Positions 16,224 through 24,072 of a DNA stretch of 38,301 nt are shown one piece after another. The stretch comes from Betaproteobacteria bacterium (GTDB taxonomy: Bacteria; Pseudomonadota; Gammaproteobacteria; Burkholderiales; SG8-39). The translations under genes and the position numbers were made by a program. The notes below the pieces were generated by a model. The model was not told the origin of the DNA. It saw only the letters and a list, made by a program, of their open reading frames with translations, and did not search any database. Every line of letters begins with the position of its first letter. The first letter of the stretch is position 1. The stretch covers positions 1-38,301 of the forward strand of contig CANIEV010000017.1 of assembly GCA_947466535.1 (NCBI GenBank), read 5' to 3'.

Positions 16224-16825
16224 GCGAACCCGCGGACCTCGAGGCAGAAGACCAGGCGCGTGCCGATCTCTATGCGCTGTTCGCGCGGCTGTTTTTCGCG
16301 GGGCCGGATGCGGAACTGCTGGCCGCGATCGCGTCCAACGGCGGCGCCGGCGGCGGCGACGCGCCGTTCGAGCGGGCCTGGGACGCTCTGGCGCTTGCGG
16401 CTTCGCGCGCCGACGCGAGCGTGGTGTGTGCCGAGTACGACCAGGTTTTCGTCGGCACCGGCAAGGCGGAAGTCACGCCGTACGCGAGCCACTACCTCAC
16501 CGAGTCCGGGCGCGAAAAAATACTGGTCAAGCTGCGGGATGAACTCGCGAATCTCGGCCTTGCACGTCATGCTGCAACGCGGGAACCGGAGGACCATTTC
16601 GCCGCCCTGTTCGAGGTGATGCGTCACCTGATAGGTGCACCAAACGAGTCTGCTGCGGTGCAGCAGCAATCCGCATTCTTCGGCAGATATCTGGCCGAAT
16701 CGTACGCAGGCTTCTTCGAGGCCATCGAGGCCAGTCGCGGTACGAACTTCTACACGCACGTTTCACGATGCGCAAAGACATTCATGGACATTGAATCTGA
16801 AGCGTTAAAGATGTCTAATGCTTAA
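16220..16825 (+). CDS. TorD/DmsD-family molybdoenzyme chaperone
   Basis: The start is the ATG at 16220, overlapping the polyferredoxin stop (ATGA), giving 201 aa; the track's longer ORF lies in shadow sequence. It is an all-helical TorD-type protein with RADLYALFARLFFAGPD at the N-terminus, an EYDQVFVGTGKAEVTPYASHYL block (the conserved E-Y-x-x-L/V-F and P-Y-x-S positions, about 73-94) and EPEDHFAALFEVMRHLI (about 121-137). These chaperones bind the Tat signal and hold the apoenzyme until the cofactor is inserted. FdhA is the obvious client. Confidence 0.88.
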   Translation: MSEPADLEAEDQARADLYALFARLFFAGPDAELLAAIASNGGAGGGDAPFERAWDALALAASRADASVVCAEYDQVFVGTGKAEVTPYASHYLTESGREKILVKLRDELANLGLARHAATREPEDHFAALFEVMRHLIGAPNESAAVQQQSAFFGRYLAESYAGFFEAIEASRGTNFYTHVSRCAKTFMDIESEALKMSNA

Positions 16826-16943
16826 AGTAGTGTTACGCGGAAGAGGTGGGTAACCACCGATCGGCGTAGTCAGGGAGGGTGGACAAGCAGGACGAGTACG
16901 GTGCCGAGATGAGCGCCGGGCGTCCAAACACGTCGAGGAGACT

Positions 16944-17144
16944 GTGTTGATTGACACGAAGAAGACGAGTCGTCGCAACTTCCTTCTGGCAGTCGGTGCC
17001 GGAGGGGCAGCAACCGCCGCAGCAATCGCGGCGCGTGGCACGGTGACTGCGAAGCCACCGGTGCGAACGGATTCTGCACGACAGGACAAGGGCTACGAGG
17101 AAACCGCCCATGTCCGCAATTACTACCGCACAACGCGCGTCTAG
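16944..17144 (+). CDS. small Tat-signal protein of FDH operon (FdhX-type)
   Basis: This 66-aa protein starts at a GTG after GAGGAG. It is mostly a twin-arginine signal, TSRRNFLLAVGAGGAATAAAIAARG, followed by a short tail with KGYEETAHVRNYYRTTRV. This matches the 'formate dehydrogenase region TAT target' family, which regularly precedes the FDH alpha gene. Its role is unknown; it could be a small exported subunit or an assembly helper. It lies 118 bases after the chaperone gene and 16 bases before fdhA. Confidence 0.85.
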   Translation: MLIDTKKTSRRNFLLAVGAGGAATAAAIAARGTVTAKPPVRTDSARQDKGYEETAHVRNYYRTTRV

Positions 17145-17160
17145 TTCGAGGAGTTTCGTC

Positions 17161-20154
17161 ATGTTGCTCACCCGCAAATCTCAAGGGGGGGCGCGGTCGC
17201 TCTCCTCGCCGCAGTCCAACCCGAACGCCCGCCGTCTTTCCAGGACCTTCTCCGGCGCACCCGCCGGAAATGCGGTCAATACGATCGATCGCCGCACCTT
17301 TCTCAAGCGCTCCGGCGTTGCCGCAGGCGCGGGCGCGTTCGCCGCGCAACTTCCGTTCAACATGATCGACCGTGCCGAGGCGCAGGAAAAGGCCGCCTCC
17401 GGAGCGAAAGTCGAAGTCAAGCGCACCGTCTGCACGCACTGCTCGGTGGGCTGCGCGGTGGATGCGGTGGTGCAGAACGGCGTCTGGGTGCGGCAGGAAC
17501 CGGTGTTCGACTCGCCGATCAACCTCGGTGCGCATTGCGCCAAGGGCGCCGCGGTGCGCGAGCACGGCATGACCGACCATTCGCACCGCCTCAAGTCACC
17601 AATGAAGCTGGTGAACGGCAAGTACGTGAAGATCTCCTGGGAACAGGCGGTCAACGAAATCGGCGACCGGATGCAGGCGCTGCGCAAGGAGTCGGGCCCG
17701 GATTCGGTGTACTTCGTCGGCTCCTCCAAGCACAACAACGAGCAGGCCTTCCTGTTCCGTAAGTTCGTGTCGCTCTGGGGCTCGAACAACTGCGACCACC
17801 AGGCACGCATCTGCCACTCCACCACGGTCGCGGGCGTCGCCCAGACCTGGGGGTATGGCGCGATGACCAACTCCTACAACGACATGCAGAACACCAAGTG
17901 CATGCTCTACATCGGGTCGAACGCCGCCGAGGCGCATCCGGTGTCGATGCTGCATTCGCTGCATGCGAAGGAGACCGGCGCGAAGATGATCGTGGTCGAT
18001 CCGCGTTTTACCCGCACCGCGGCCAAGGCCGACGAATACGTTCGCATCCGATCCGGCACGGACATCGCGTTCCTTTTCGGCATGCTGTATCACATATTCA
18101 AGAACGGCTGGGAGGACAAGGAGTATCTCAAGGCACGCGTCTACGGCATCGAGGCGGTGCGTGACGAGATCTTGAAAAAGTGGACACCGGAGGAAGTCCA
18201 GAACGTCACCGGCGTGTCGCCCGAGCAGATGTTCAAGGTGGCCGAGATGTTCGCCAAGAGCAAGCCCTCGACGATCGTCTGGTGCATGGGCCAGACGCAG
18301 CACACGATCGGCAATGCGATGGTGCGCGCCTCCTGCATCCTGCAACTGGCACTCGGCAACATCGGCGTGTCGGGCGGTGGCGCGAACATCTTCCGCGGCC
18401 ATGACAACGTGCAGGGCGCGACCGACGTCGGCCCGAATCCGGACACGCTGCCGGGCTATTACCCGGTGGGCGTCGAAGGTTCGTGGCGCCATTACAGCCG
18501 GGTCTGGAACATCGATTTCGATTGGCTGAAAGGGCGTTTCGCCTCGCCTGCGATGATGCTCAAGACAGGCATGACGGTGTCGCGCTGGATCGACGGCGTG
18601 CTGGAGAAGAACGAACTCATCGATCAGGATTCGAATCTTCGCGGCATGTTCTTCTGGGGCCATGCGCCGAATTCGCAGACGCGCGGCCTCGAGATGAAAA
18701 AGGCGATGGACATGCTCGACCTGCTGGTGGTGGTCGACCCGTATCCGTCGGCGACTGCTGCGATGGCGGCGATGCCCGCCGAGGGCTACACGCCCAACAG
18801 CAAGCGCGCGGTGTATCTGCTGCCGGCGGCGACGCAGTTCGAAACGGAAGGTTCCTGCACCGCGTCGAACCGCTCGATCCAGTGGCGCGAGAAGGTCATC
18901 GATCCGCTGTTCGAGTCGCGCTCGGACCACGCGATCATGCTCGCGTTCGCGCGCAAGCTAGGCTTCGAGGACCAGTTCCTCGGCAAGAAGGACGGCAAGC
19001 AGAACCTGAGATTGGTGAAGGCCGCCGGCGGATACGACGAGCCGTCGATGGAGGATGTGCTCGGGAAGGAGATCAACCGCGGCGCCTGGACCATCGGTTA
19101 CACCGGTCAGTCGCCCGAGCGCCTGAAGCTTCACATGAAGAACATGCACACCTTCGATGTGAAGACCCTGCGCGCAAAGGGCGGACCGTGCGACGGCGAC
19201 TACTTCGGCCTGCCGTGGCCCTGCTACGGCACGCCGGAGATGAAGCATCCCGGGTCGCCGAACCTGTATGACACCTCGAAGCATGTGATGGACGGCGGCG
19301 GCAACTTCCGGGCGTCCTTCGGCGTCGAGCGCGACGGTGTGTCGCTTCTGGCGGCCGACGGCTCGCATTCAAAGGGCGCGGACATCACCACCGGTTATCC
19401 GCAATTCGACCATGTGCTGCTGAAAAAACTCGGCTGGTGGGACGAACTCACCGACGACGAGAAGAAGGAGGCCGAGGGCAAGAGCTGGGCCAACGATCTA
19501 TCGGGCGGCATCATCCGGGTGGCGATGACCAAGCACGGCTGTCATCCTTTCGGCAACGCGCGTGCCCGGGCGGTGGTGTGGAACTTTCCCGATCCGATCC
19601 CGCAACATCGCGAGCCGCTGTACGGCATTCGTTCGGATCTCGTGGACAAATACCCGACGCACAAGGACAAGATGGCGTTCTGGCGCCTGCCCACGCTCTA
19701 CGAGACGGTGCAGCAGAAGGCAAAGGACGTCGGCAAGCAGTTCCCGATCGTGCTCACCTCGGGGCGGCTGGTCGAGTACGAGGGCGGAGGCGAGGAAACG
19801 CGCTCCAATCCGTGGCTCGCGGAACTGCAGCAGGAGAACTTCGTCGAACTCAATCCGAAGGCGGCGAATGACCGCGGCATCCGCAACGGCGAGTTCGTCT
19901 GGGTGAAGACGCCGACCGGTGCGCGGATCAAGGTCAAGGCGATGTTGACCGAGCGGGTGGGTCCGGACCACGCGTTCATTCCGTTCCATTTCTCCGGGTG
20001 GTGGCAGGGCAGGGACATGCTGCCGTTCTACCCCGACGGCGCGGCGCCGATCGTGCGTGGCGAGGCGGTGAACACCGCCACCACCTACGGTTATGACTCG
20101 GTGACGATGATGCAGGAATCCAAAACCACGGTCTGCCAGATCGAACGGGCCTAG
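17161..20154 (+). CDS. fdhA: formate dehydrogenase catalytic subunit alpha (Mo/W-bis-MGD, Cys type)
   Basis: This 997-aa periplasmic enzyme oxidises formate to CO2. The ATG at 17161 follows a GAGGAG site; the track start at 17110 overlaps the preceding gene. A Tat motif DRRTFLKRSG (43-52) sits after an unusually long n-region. The [4Fe-4S] ligands are CTHCSVGC (91-98) and AHCAKG (Cys126). The metal ligand is Cys218 in QARICHSTTVAGV, encoded by TGC, so this is not a selenoprotein. The cofactor-binding fold follows, with YIGSNAAEAHPV, VVDPRFTRTA and a C-terminal molydopterin-binding domain (LTSGRLVEYEGGGEETRSNPW). It forms a complex with FdhB and FdhC. Confidence 0.96.
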   Translation: MLLTRKSQGGARSLSSPQSNPNARRLSRTFSGAPAGNAVNTIDRRTFLKRSGVAAGAGAFAAQLPFNMIDRAEAQEKAASGAKVEVKRTVCTHCSVGCAVDAVVQNGVWVRQEPVFDSPINLGAHCAKGAAVREHGMTDHSHRLKSPMKLVNGKYVKISWEQAVNEIGDRMQALRKESGPDSVYFVGSSKHNNEQAFLFRKFVSLWGSNNCDHQARICHSTTVAGVAQTWGYGAMTNSYNDMQNTKCMLYIGSNAAEAHPVSMLHSLHAKETGAKMIVVDPRFTRTAAKADEYVRIRSGTDIAFLFGMLYHIFKNGWEDKEYLKARVYGIEAVRDEILKKWTPEEVQNVTGVSPEQMFKVAEMFAKSKPSTIVWCMGQTQHTIGNAMVRASCILQLALGNIGVSGGGANIFRGHDNVQGATDVGPNPDTLPGYYPVGVEGSWRHYSRVWNIDFDWLKGRFASPAMMLKTGMTVSRWIDGVLEKNELIDQDSNLRGMFFWGHAPNSQTRGLEMKKAMDMLDLLVVVDPYPSATAAMAAMPAEGYTPNSKRAVYLLPAATQFETEGSCTASNRSIQWREKVIDPLFESRSDHAIMLAFARKLGFEDQFLGKKDGKQNLRLVKAAGGYDEPSMEDVLGKEINRGAWTIGYTGQSPERLKLHMKNMHTFDVKTLRAKGGPCDGDYFGLPWPCYGTPEMKHPGSPNLYDTSKHVMDGGGNFRASFGVERDGVSLLAADGSHSKGADITTGYPQFDHVLLKKLGWWDELTDDEKKEAEGKSWANDLSGGIIRVAMTKHGCHPFGNARARAVVWNFPDPIPQHREPLYGIRSDLVDKYPTHKDKMAFWRLPTLYETVQQKAKDVGKQFPIVLTSGRLVEYEGGGEETRSNPWLAELQQENFVELNPKAANDRGIRNGEFVWVKTPTGARIKVKAMLTERVGPDHAFIPFHFSGWWQGRDMLPFYPDGAAPIVRGEAVNTATTYGYDSVTMMQESKTTVCQIERA

Positions 20155-20169
20155 CCAGGAGATATCGCA

Positions 20170-20811
20170 ATGGCAAGAATGAAATTTCTCTGCGATGCAG
20201 AGCGCTGCATCGAGTGCAACGGTTGCGTGACGGCCTGCAAGAACGAGAACGAGGTGCCCTGGGGCGTCAACCGGCGCCGTGTGGTGACGGTTAATGACGG
20301 GGTGCCTGGCGAGAAATCGATTTCGGTGGCCTGCATGCACTGCTCGGATGCGCCCTGCATGGCGGTCTGCCCGACCGACGTGTTTTATCGCACCTCCGAG
20401 GGCGTTGTCCTGCATGACAAGGACCTTTGCATCGGCTGCGGCTACTGCCTGTACGCCTGCCCGTTCGGCGCGCCGCAGTTCCCGCAACAGGGCGCCTTCG
20501 GCATGCGCGGCAAGATGGACAAATGCACCTTCTGCGCGGGCGGTCCCGAGAAGGACCAGTCGAAGGAAGAATTCGAGAAATACGGTTCCAACCGGCTCTC
20601 GCAGGGCAAGCTGCCCGCCTGCGCCGAGATGTGCTCGACCAAGGCGCTGCTCGCGGGAGACGCAGACATCGTCTCGAACATCTTTCGCGATCGCGTAGTC
20701 AAGCGCGGCAAGGGCACTGAGCTCTGGGGCTGGGGAACCGCCTACGGCAAACCGGATCAGCCCGCGACGCCGGCCCCCGCCGCGCCCGCGGCCACGGGAG
20801 CGAAATCATGA
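20170..20811 (+). CDS. fdhB: formate dehydrogenase iron-sulfur subunit beta
   Basis: This 213-aa electron-transfer subunit carries four cysteine groups typical of a four-[4Fe-4S] protein: CIECNGCVTACKNE (about 15-28), CMHCSDAPCMAVCPTD, CIGCGYCLYACPFG, and CTFC with a late CAEMCSTKAL pair. It should relay electrons from FdhA to the cytochrome b. It lacks a signal peptide, as expected for a subunit that rides with the Tat-exported alpha subunit. The C-terminus is Pro/Ala-rich (about 196-209). It starts 15 bases after fdhA and overlaps the next gene by ATGA. Confidence 0.95.
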   Translation: MARMKFLCDAERCIECNGCVTACKNENEVPWGVNRRRVVTVNDGVPGEKSISVACMHCSDAPCMAVCPTDVFYRTSEGVVLHDKDLCIGCGYCLYACPFGAPQFPQQGAFGMRGKMDKCTFCAGGPEKDQSKEEFEKYGSNRLSQGKLPACAEMCSTKALLAGDADIVSNIFRDRVVKRGKGTELWGWGTAYGKPDQPATPAPAAPAATGAKS

Positions 20812-21026
20812 AATCGCGTGCGCTCCTCGCGCTGATCACGGCATCAGGATTTGTTCTTGCCGGGTGCGGGGAGAAGCCGCAGGTGATCGTCTACAAGCAG
20901 GGCAAGTATCAAGGCAAGCCGGATGAAAAGCCCTGGGAAAACAGCCGCTGGTCGGACAAGGCCCAGTGGGAGACCGCGCTCAAGACGCGAAGCGCCGTTC
21001 AGAACGAGTACCTGCGGGCCGAATAA
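20808..21026 (+). CDS. small lipoprotein inside FDH operon
   Basis: This 72-aa protein begins with a lipoprotein signal, ALLALITASGFVLAGC, so the mature chain of about 53 residues starts at Cys20. The rest is polar and Trp-containing: KQGKYQGKPDEKPWENSRW, then SDKAQWETALKTRSAVQNEY. The ATG overlaps the fdhB stop (ATGA) and the next gene starts 10 bases later, so it is a regular member of the operon. I recognise no characterised family. A membrane-anchored accessory to the FDH complex is the natural guess. Confidence 0.85.
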   Translation: MKSRALLALITASGFVLAGCGEKPQVIVYKQGKYQGKPDEKPWENSRWSDKAQWETALKTRSAVQNEYLRAE

Positions 21027-21036
21027 GGAGTTCTGC

Positions 21037-22080
21037 ATGAATGCCCTGATTCGAATACTTTCCTGTCTTCTGCTTGCCGCTGCGTTTTCGGCACCCGTCC
21101 TGGTGATTGCGCAGGAAGCGCAGTCACAGGAGACGCAGGCGCAGCGCCAGAAGACGCAGCCGATGAACAACGCACCGGTGTGGCGGGCGGTGCGCTCGGG
21201 CGATGAGCAGTACACCTCGGTGAAAGGGCGCGAGACCGGTGTGCTGATCCAGTCGCAAGGAGAGACATGGCGGCAGATCCGCAATGGGCCGGTATCCATC
21301 ATCGGCGGCTGGGCGCTGGTGCTCATGGTGCTGGTGATCGGGGGCTATTTTTCGTGGAAGGGCACGATGCGCTTGCACAGCGAACCCACCGGCAAGAAGA
21401 TTCGACGCTTCTCGCCCTGGGAGCGTTTGATTCACTGGAGCACCGCGATCAGCTTTTCGCTGCTTGGGATCACCGGGCTGATCATCCTGCTCGGAAAGCA
21501 CGTTCTGCTCCCCGTGATCGGATACACGCTGTTCTCCTGGCTGACACAACTCTCGAAGATCATCCACAACTTCATCGGCCCGTTGTTCATTCTCTGTGCG
21601 ATCTGCCTGTTCATCACCTTCGTGAAGGACAATATTCCGCGCGCGTCCGACTGGATCTGGGTGAAGAAATTCGGCGGGTTGTTCGCGGATGAGCATGTCC
21701 CGTCACACCGCTTCAATGCCGGCGAGAAAGCCTGGTTCTGGGGCGGTCTGTCGGTACTGGGCCTCGTCGTCGGGGCCTCGGGCCTCGTACTTGATTTTCC
21801 GAATTTCGACCAGACGCGCAGCACGATGCAGATTGCGAACATCGTGCATGCGGTCGGGGCGCTGCTGTTCATTCTCGGCAGCCTCGGGCATATCTATATG
21901 GGTACGCTCGGAGTCGAGGGCGCGTATGAGGCGATGCGAACCGGCTACGCCGACGAGGCCTGGATCCGCGAACATCACGAATACTGGTACGACGATGTGA
22001 AGTCGGGGAAAATCGCAGTCGACACGTCGCCGCAGGAGGCAGCGCCCGGCTCGGGCGCGCGACCCCAGGCGCAGGGATGA
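21037..22080 (+). CDS. fdhC: formate dehydrogenase cytochrome b subunit gamma
   Basis: The ATG at 21037, after AAGGAG, gives 347 aa and a proper signal sequence (ALIRILSCLLLAAAFSAPVLV); the track start at 20923 lies in the lipoprotein gene. A periplasmic segment (about 25-85) precedes five hydrophobic helices, one before and four in the di-haem cytochrome b domain. Likely haem histidines sit in ERLIHWSTA, KIIHNFIG, NIVHAVGA and LGHIYMG. The subunit anchors FdhAB and passes electrons to quinone. Confidence 0.94.
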   Translation: MNALIRILSCLLLAAAFSAPVLVIAQEAQSQETQAQRQKTQPMNNAPVWRAVRSGDEQYTSVKGRETGVLIQSQGETWRQIRNGPVSIIGGWALVLMVLVIGGYFSWKGTMRLHSEPTGKKIRRFSPWERLIHWSTAISFSLLGITGLIILLGKHVLLPVIGYTLFSWLTQLSKIIHNFIGPLFILCAICLFITFVKDNIPRASDWIWVKKFGGLFADEHVPSHRFNAGEKAWFWGGLSVLGLVVGASGLVLDFPNFDQTRSTMQIANIVHAVGALLFILGSLGHIYMGTLGVEGAYEAMRTGYADEAWIREHHEYWYDDVKSGKIAVDTSPQEAAPGSGARPQAQG

Positions 22081-22090
22081 GGGTGATGAA

Positions 22091-22336
22091 ATGAAATCGT
22101 TCGTCTTGCTGGTTGCAATGAGTCTCGCGTTGTTCGGAAATTCCTGGGCGAAGCTGCCCGCGCCGACCGAGGCGCAAAAAGGCGCGGCCGAGGCCGCCAA
22201 GGAAAAGGCGGCGGAAGCCGCCAAGAAGGACGCCGAGTTGCTCGCAAAGGCGCAGGATCGCGCGGCGGACAACTACAAGAAGGGCAAGGGCAGGGCTGCT
22301 CCTGCCCTGGCCGCCAATTCAGGAGCGAAAAAATAG
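22091..22336 (+). CDS. small exported Ala/Lys/Glu-rich protein of FDH operon
   Basis: This 81-aa protein has a Sec signal peptide (FVLLVAMSLALFGNSWA, cut before KLPAP). The mature part is Ala/Lys/Glu-rich (AAEAAKEKAAEAAKKDAELLAKAQDR), predicted to be one long charged helix, ending in a Lys/Gly/Ala tail. It lies 10 bases after fdhC and 2 bases before sodC. I know no assigned function. A periplasmic helper of the FDH complex is possible from position only. Confidence 0.8.
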   Translation: MKSFVLLVAMSLALFGNSWAKLPAPTEAQKGAAEAAKEKAAEAAKKDAELLAKAQDRAADNYKKGKGRAAPALAANSGAKK

Positions 22337-22338
22337 AC

Positions 22339-22866
22339 ATGAACACGGCATTTCTGAAATCGATGGTGATGTTCGGTGCAATCGCCGTAGCGGGTTGTGC
22401 GAGCGTTGCGCCGCCGGCGCCCACCGCGACGGCTTTTCTCGAGCCGACCAGGGGAAGCAATGCGCGCGGCACCGTGACCTTTCAGGAAAGCGGCGGCAAG
22501 GTTCTGGTGATCGCGAGCGTGACCGGGCTCAAGCCGAATCAGGAACACGGGTTCCACATTCACGAGAAGGGCGATTGCAGTTCGGGCGATGGCATGAGCA
22601 CGGGTGGACATTTCAATCCGCTGGCCAAGCAGCATGCGCACCCGTCGACCGGCGAACGTCACGCGGGGGACTTGCCGGCGCTCAAGTCGGACGCCAGCGG
22701 TATCGCGACCCTGCGGCAGGAAATGGATGTGATCACGGTGAGTGACGGCCCGACCAGCGTTGTCGGTCGCGGTATGATCGTCCACGCCCAGCCTGACGAC
22801 TACAAGACGCAGCCGACCGGCAACGCCGGTGCGCGTGTCGCCTGCGCGGTGATCAACCGCAGTTGA
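22339..22866 (+). CDS. sodC: Cu/Zn superoxide dismutase, lipoprotein form
   Basis: This 175-aa protein has a lipobox (AIAVAGC, Cys20), then the SodC fold. Metal ligands are visible in EHGFHIHEKGDCSS (Cu His pair and first disulfide Cys), STGGHFNPLAKQHAHP and RHAGDLPAL (Zn loop), and the late VVGRGMIVHAQPDDY Cu His. It ends with GNAGARVACAVI, which holds the active-site Arg and second Cys. It converts periplasmic superoxide to H2O2. It starts 2 bases after the preceding stop and ends just before the operon terminator, so it seems to be the last FDH-operon gene. Confidence 0.94.
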   Translation: MNTAFLKSMVMFGAIAVAGCASVAPPAPTATAFLEPTRGSNARGTVTFQESGGKVLVIASVTGLKPNQEHGFHIHEKGDCSSGDGMSTGGHFNPLAKQHAHPSTGERHAGDLPALKSDASGIATLRQEMDVITVSDGPTSVVGRGMIVHAQPDDYKTQPTGNAGARVACAVINRS

Positions 22867-22887
22867 GGCTGCAGTTGGAATTGATAA

Positions 22888-22909
22888 GGGGCGCTGCGGC
22901 GCCCTTTTT
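22888..22909 (+). terminator. Rho-independent terminator of FDH operon
   Basis: GGGCGC and GCGCCC pair around a TGCG loop and are followed directly by TTTTT. It lies 21 bases after the sodC stop and just before the end of the convergent regulator gene. This is the clearest terminator in the window and marks the end of the operon. Confidence 0.85.
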
Positions 22910-22929
22910 CATTGCTTGTGCCTGCGCCG

Positions 22930-23967
22930 TCAGCCGAGTCCTGCCCTCACGCCAAGGACGGTCCCCGCGCCGCGCAGGGAGTAGCCCGACAGACCTCGGC
23001 CGATTTCCTTCAACTTCGAGCCCTTGATCGCCGCGAGAAAGCGAGTCATCGGGGCGGAGCGCATATCACGCGCCCGGATCGCAAGCCAGTAGCGCTCCTT
23101 TGCGATCGGAACGAAGTCCAGCCCGAGGCGTGCAGCGGCCGCCTTGAGTCCGAATCCGGCATCGGCGCCGCCGGAGGCGACGGTCGCCGCCACCGCGAGA
23201 TGGGTGTGTTCCTCGTTGGCGTAGCCGCGTATCGAACCGGATGCGACGCCGGCATTCGAGAGCAAATGATCGAGAAGAAGGCGGGTGCCGGACCCGCGCT
23301 GCCGATTGATGAATCGCACGCCGCGCGCCGTCAGGTCCTGCAGGGATTGCAGTCTGCGAGGGTTGCCGCGACGGACAATCAGGCCCTGCTCCCGCTCTGC
23401 GAAACGCACCAGCCGGTCTTTTCGTCCGTCGAGGGATTGCGCAAGCGGATCGGTCGAGTCGGCGGCTGAAACCAGGTGAAACCCGGCCACGTCGGCGTCA
23501 CCGCGCGCGAAGGCGGCGAGGCTCTCAAGACTGCCGCGAAACGAAACGGTCGCCACCGTTCCAACCGGGGTTGCAAGGCGCTCGCAGAGTTCGGCGAGCG
23601 CGAGGTCGTGACTCGCGATGATCCGCAGACCGTCCACTTTCGCCCCGGCGTCCGTTCCGACGGAGAGTTCGATGCGTCGACCGGACAGCTCGCGTTCCAG
23701 CTTTGCATGGCCCTCAAGCAGTTCGATGCCCGGTAGTGCGAGTTGCGCTCCGCGGCCCTGCTCGAGCAGCACCGGCGGCATGCCGATGACCCGCGTCGCG
23801 TCGCCAAGGAGGTTCCAGGCGAGCCGGTACGAGAGCCCCGCCGCGCGCGCGGCAGCGCCGAGCGTGCCGTGTTCGCGTATGCCCCGGAGCAGGGGAAGGA
23901 GCCGCGGGTCCAGGGTTTCGCCGCCCGTGCGGTCGACTTGCCAGGTGAGTATCGGGAGGAGTTTCAT
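22930..23967 (-). CDS. ModE-like HTH regulator fused to a periplasmic-binding-protein fold
   Basis: This 345-aa cytosolic protein has an N-terminal winged helix of the ModE/LysR type (about 20-75: LLRGIREHGTLGAAARAAGLSYRLAWNLL) and a PBP-like domain (about 110-330) with GLRIIASHDLALAEL, SLESLAAFARGDADVAGFHL, RFINRQRGSGTRLLLDHLL and GGADAGFGLKAAA. The last resembles molybdate/tungstate-binding and LysR-substrate-type folds used by one-component oxyanion sensors. It is divergent from the tungstate transporter genes, so it probably senses tungstate or molybdate and controls them. This assignment is inference from architecture and place. Confidence 0.85.
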   Translation of the reverse strand: MKLLPILTWQVDRTGGETLDPRLLPLLRGIREHGTLGAAARAAGLSYRLAWNLLGDATRVIGMPPVLLEQGRGAQLALPGIELLEGHAKLERELSGRRIELSVGTDAGAKVDGLRIIASHDLALAELCERLATPVGTVATVSFRGSLESLAAFARGDADVAGFHLVSAADSTDPLAQSLDGRKDRLVRFAEREQGLIVRRGNPRRLQSLQDLTARGVRFINRQRGSGTRLLLDHLLSNAGVASGSIRGYANEEHTHLAVAATVASGGADAGFGLKAAAARLGLDFVPIAKERYWLAIRARDMRSAPMTRFLAAIKGSKLKEIGRGLSGYSLRGAGTVLGVRAGLG

Positions 23968-23968
23968 T

Positions 23969-23986
23969 TATGCACGGAGAAGCATA
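23969..23986. promoter_or_regulatory. inverted repeat TATGC-N8-GCATA between regulator and tupB
   Basis: A perfect 5-bp inverted repeat with an 8-base spacer abuts the start codon of the HTH regulator, and a third TGCATA follows at 23993. The AT-rich gap then runs through TTATGTATACCTATTCATAT (24026-24045) before tupB. One or both may be operator sites of the divergent regulator; evidence is sequence symmetry and position only. Confidence 0.35.
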
Positions 23987-24072
23987 TTTGGTTGCATAGA
24001 CGGTAAAGCTACCATCCACGATCAAGTTATGTATACCTATTCATATATCTGCAGTCCATTTCGGCGGAAGAA

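Noticed and set aside
17110-17160. Longer FdhA start at 17110
   Set aside because: It overlaps the Tat-protein gene and has no better ribosome site than the ATG at 17161.
17812-17814. Possible selenocysteine codon in FdhA
   Set aside because: The active-site codon reads TGC (Cys) in ARICHST, so no recoding is needed.
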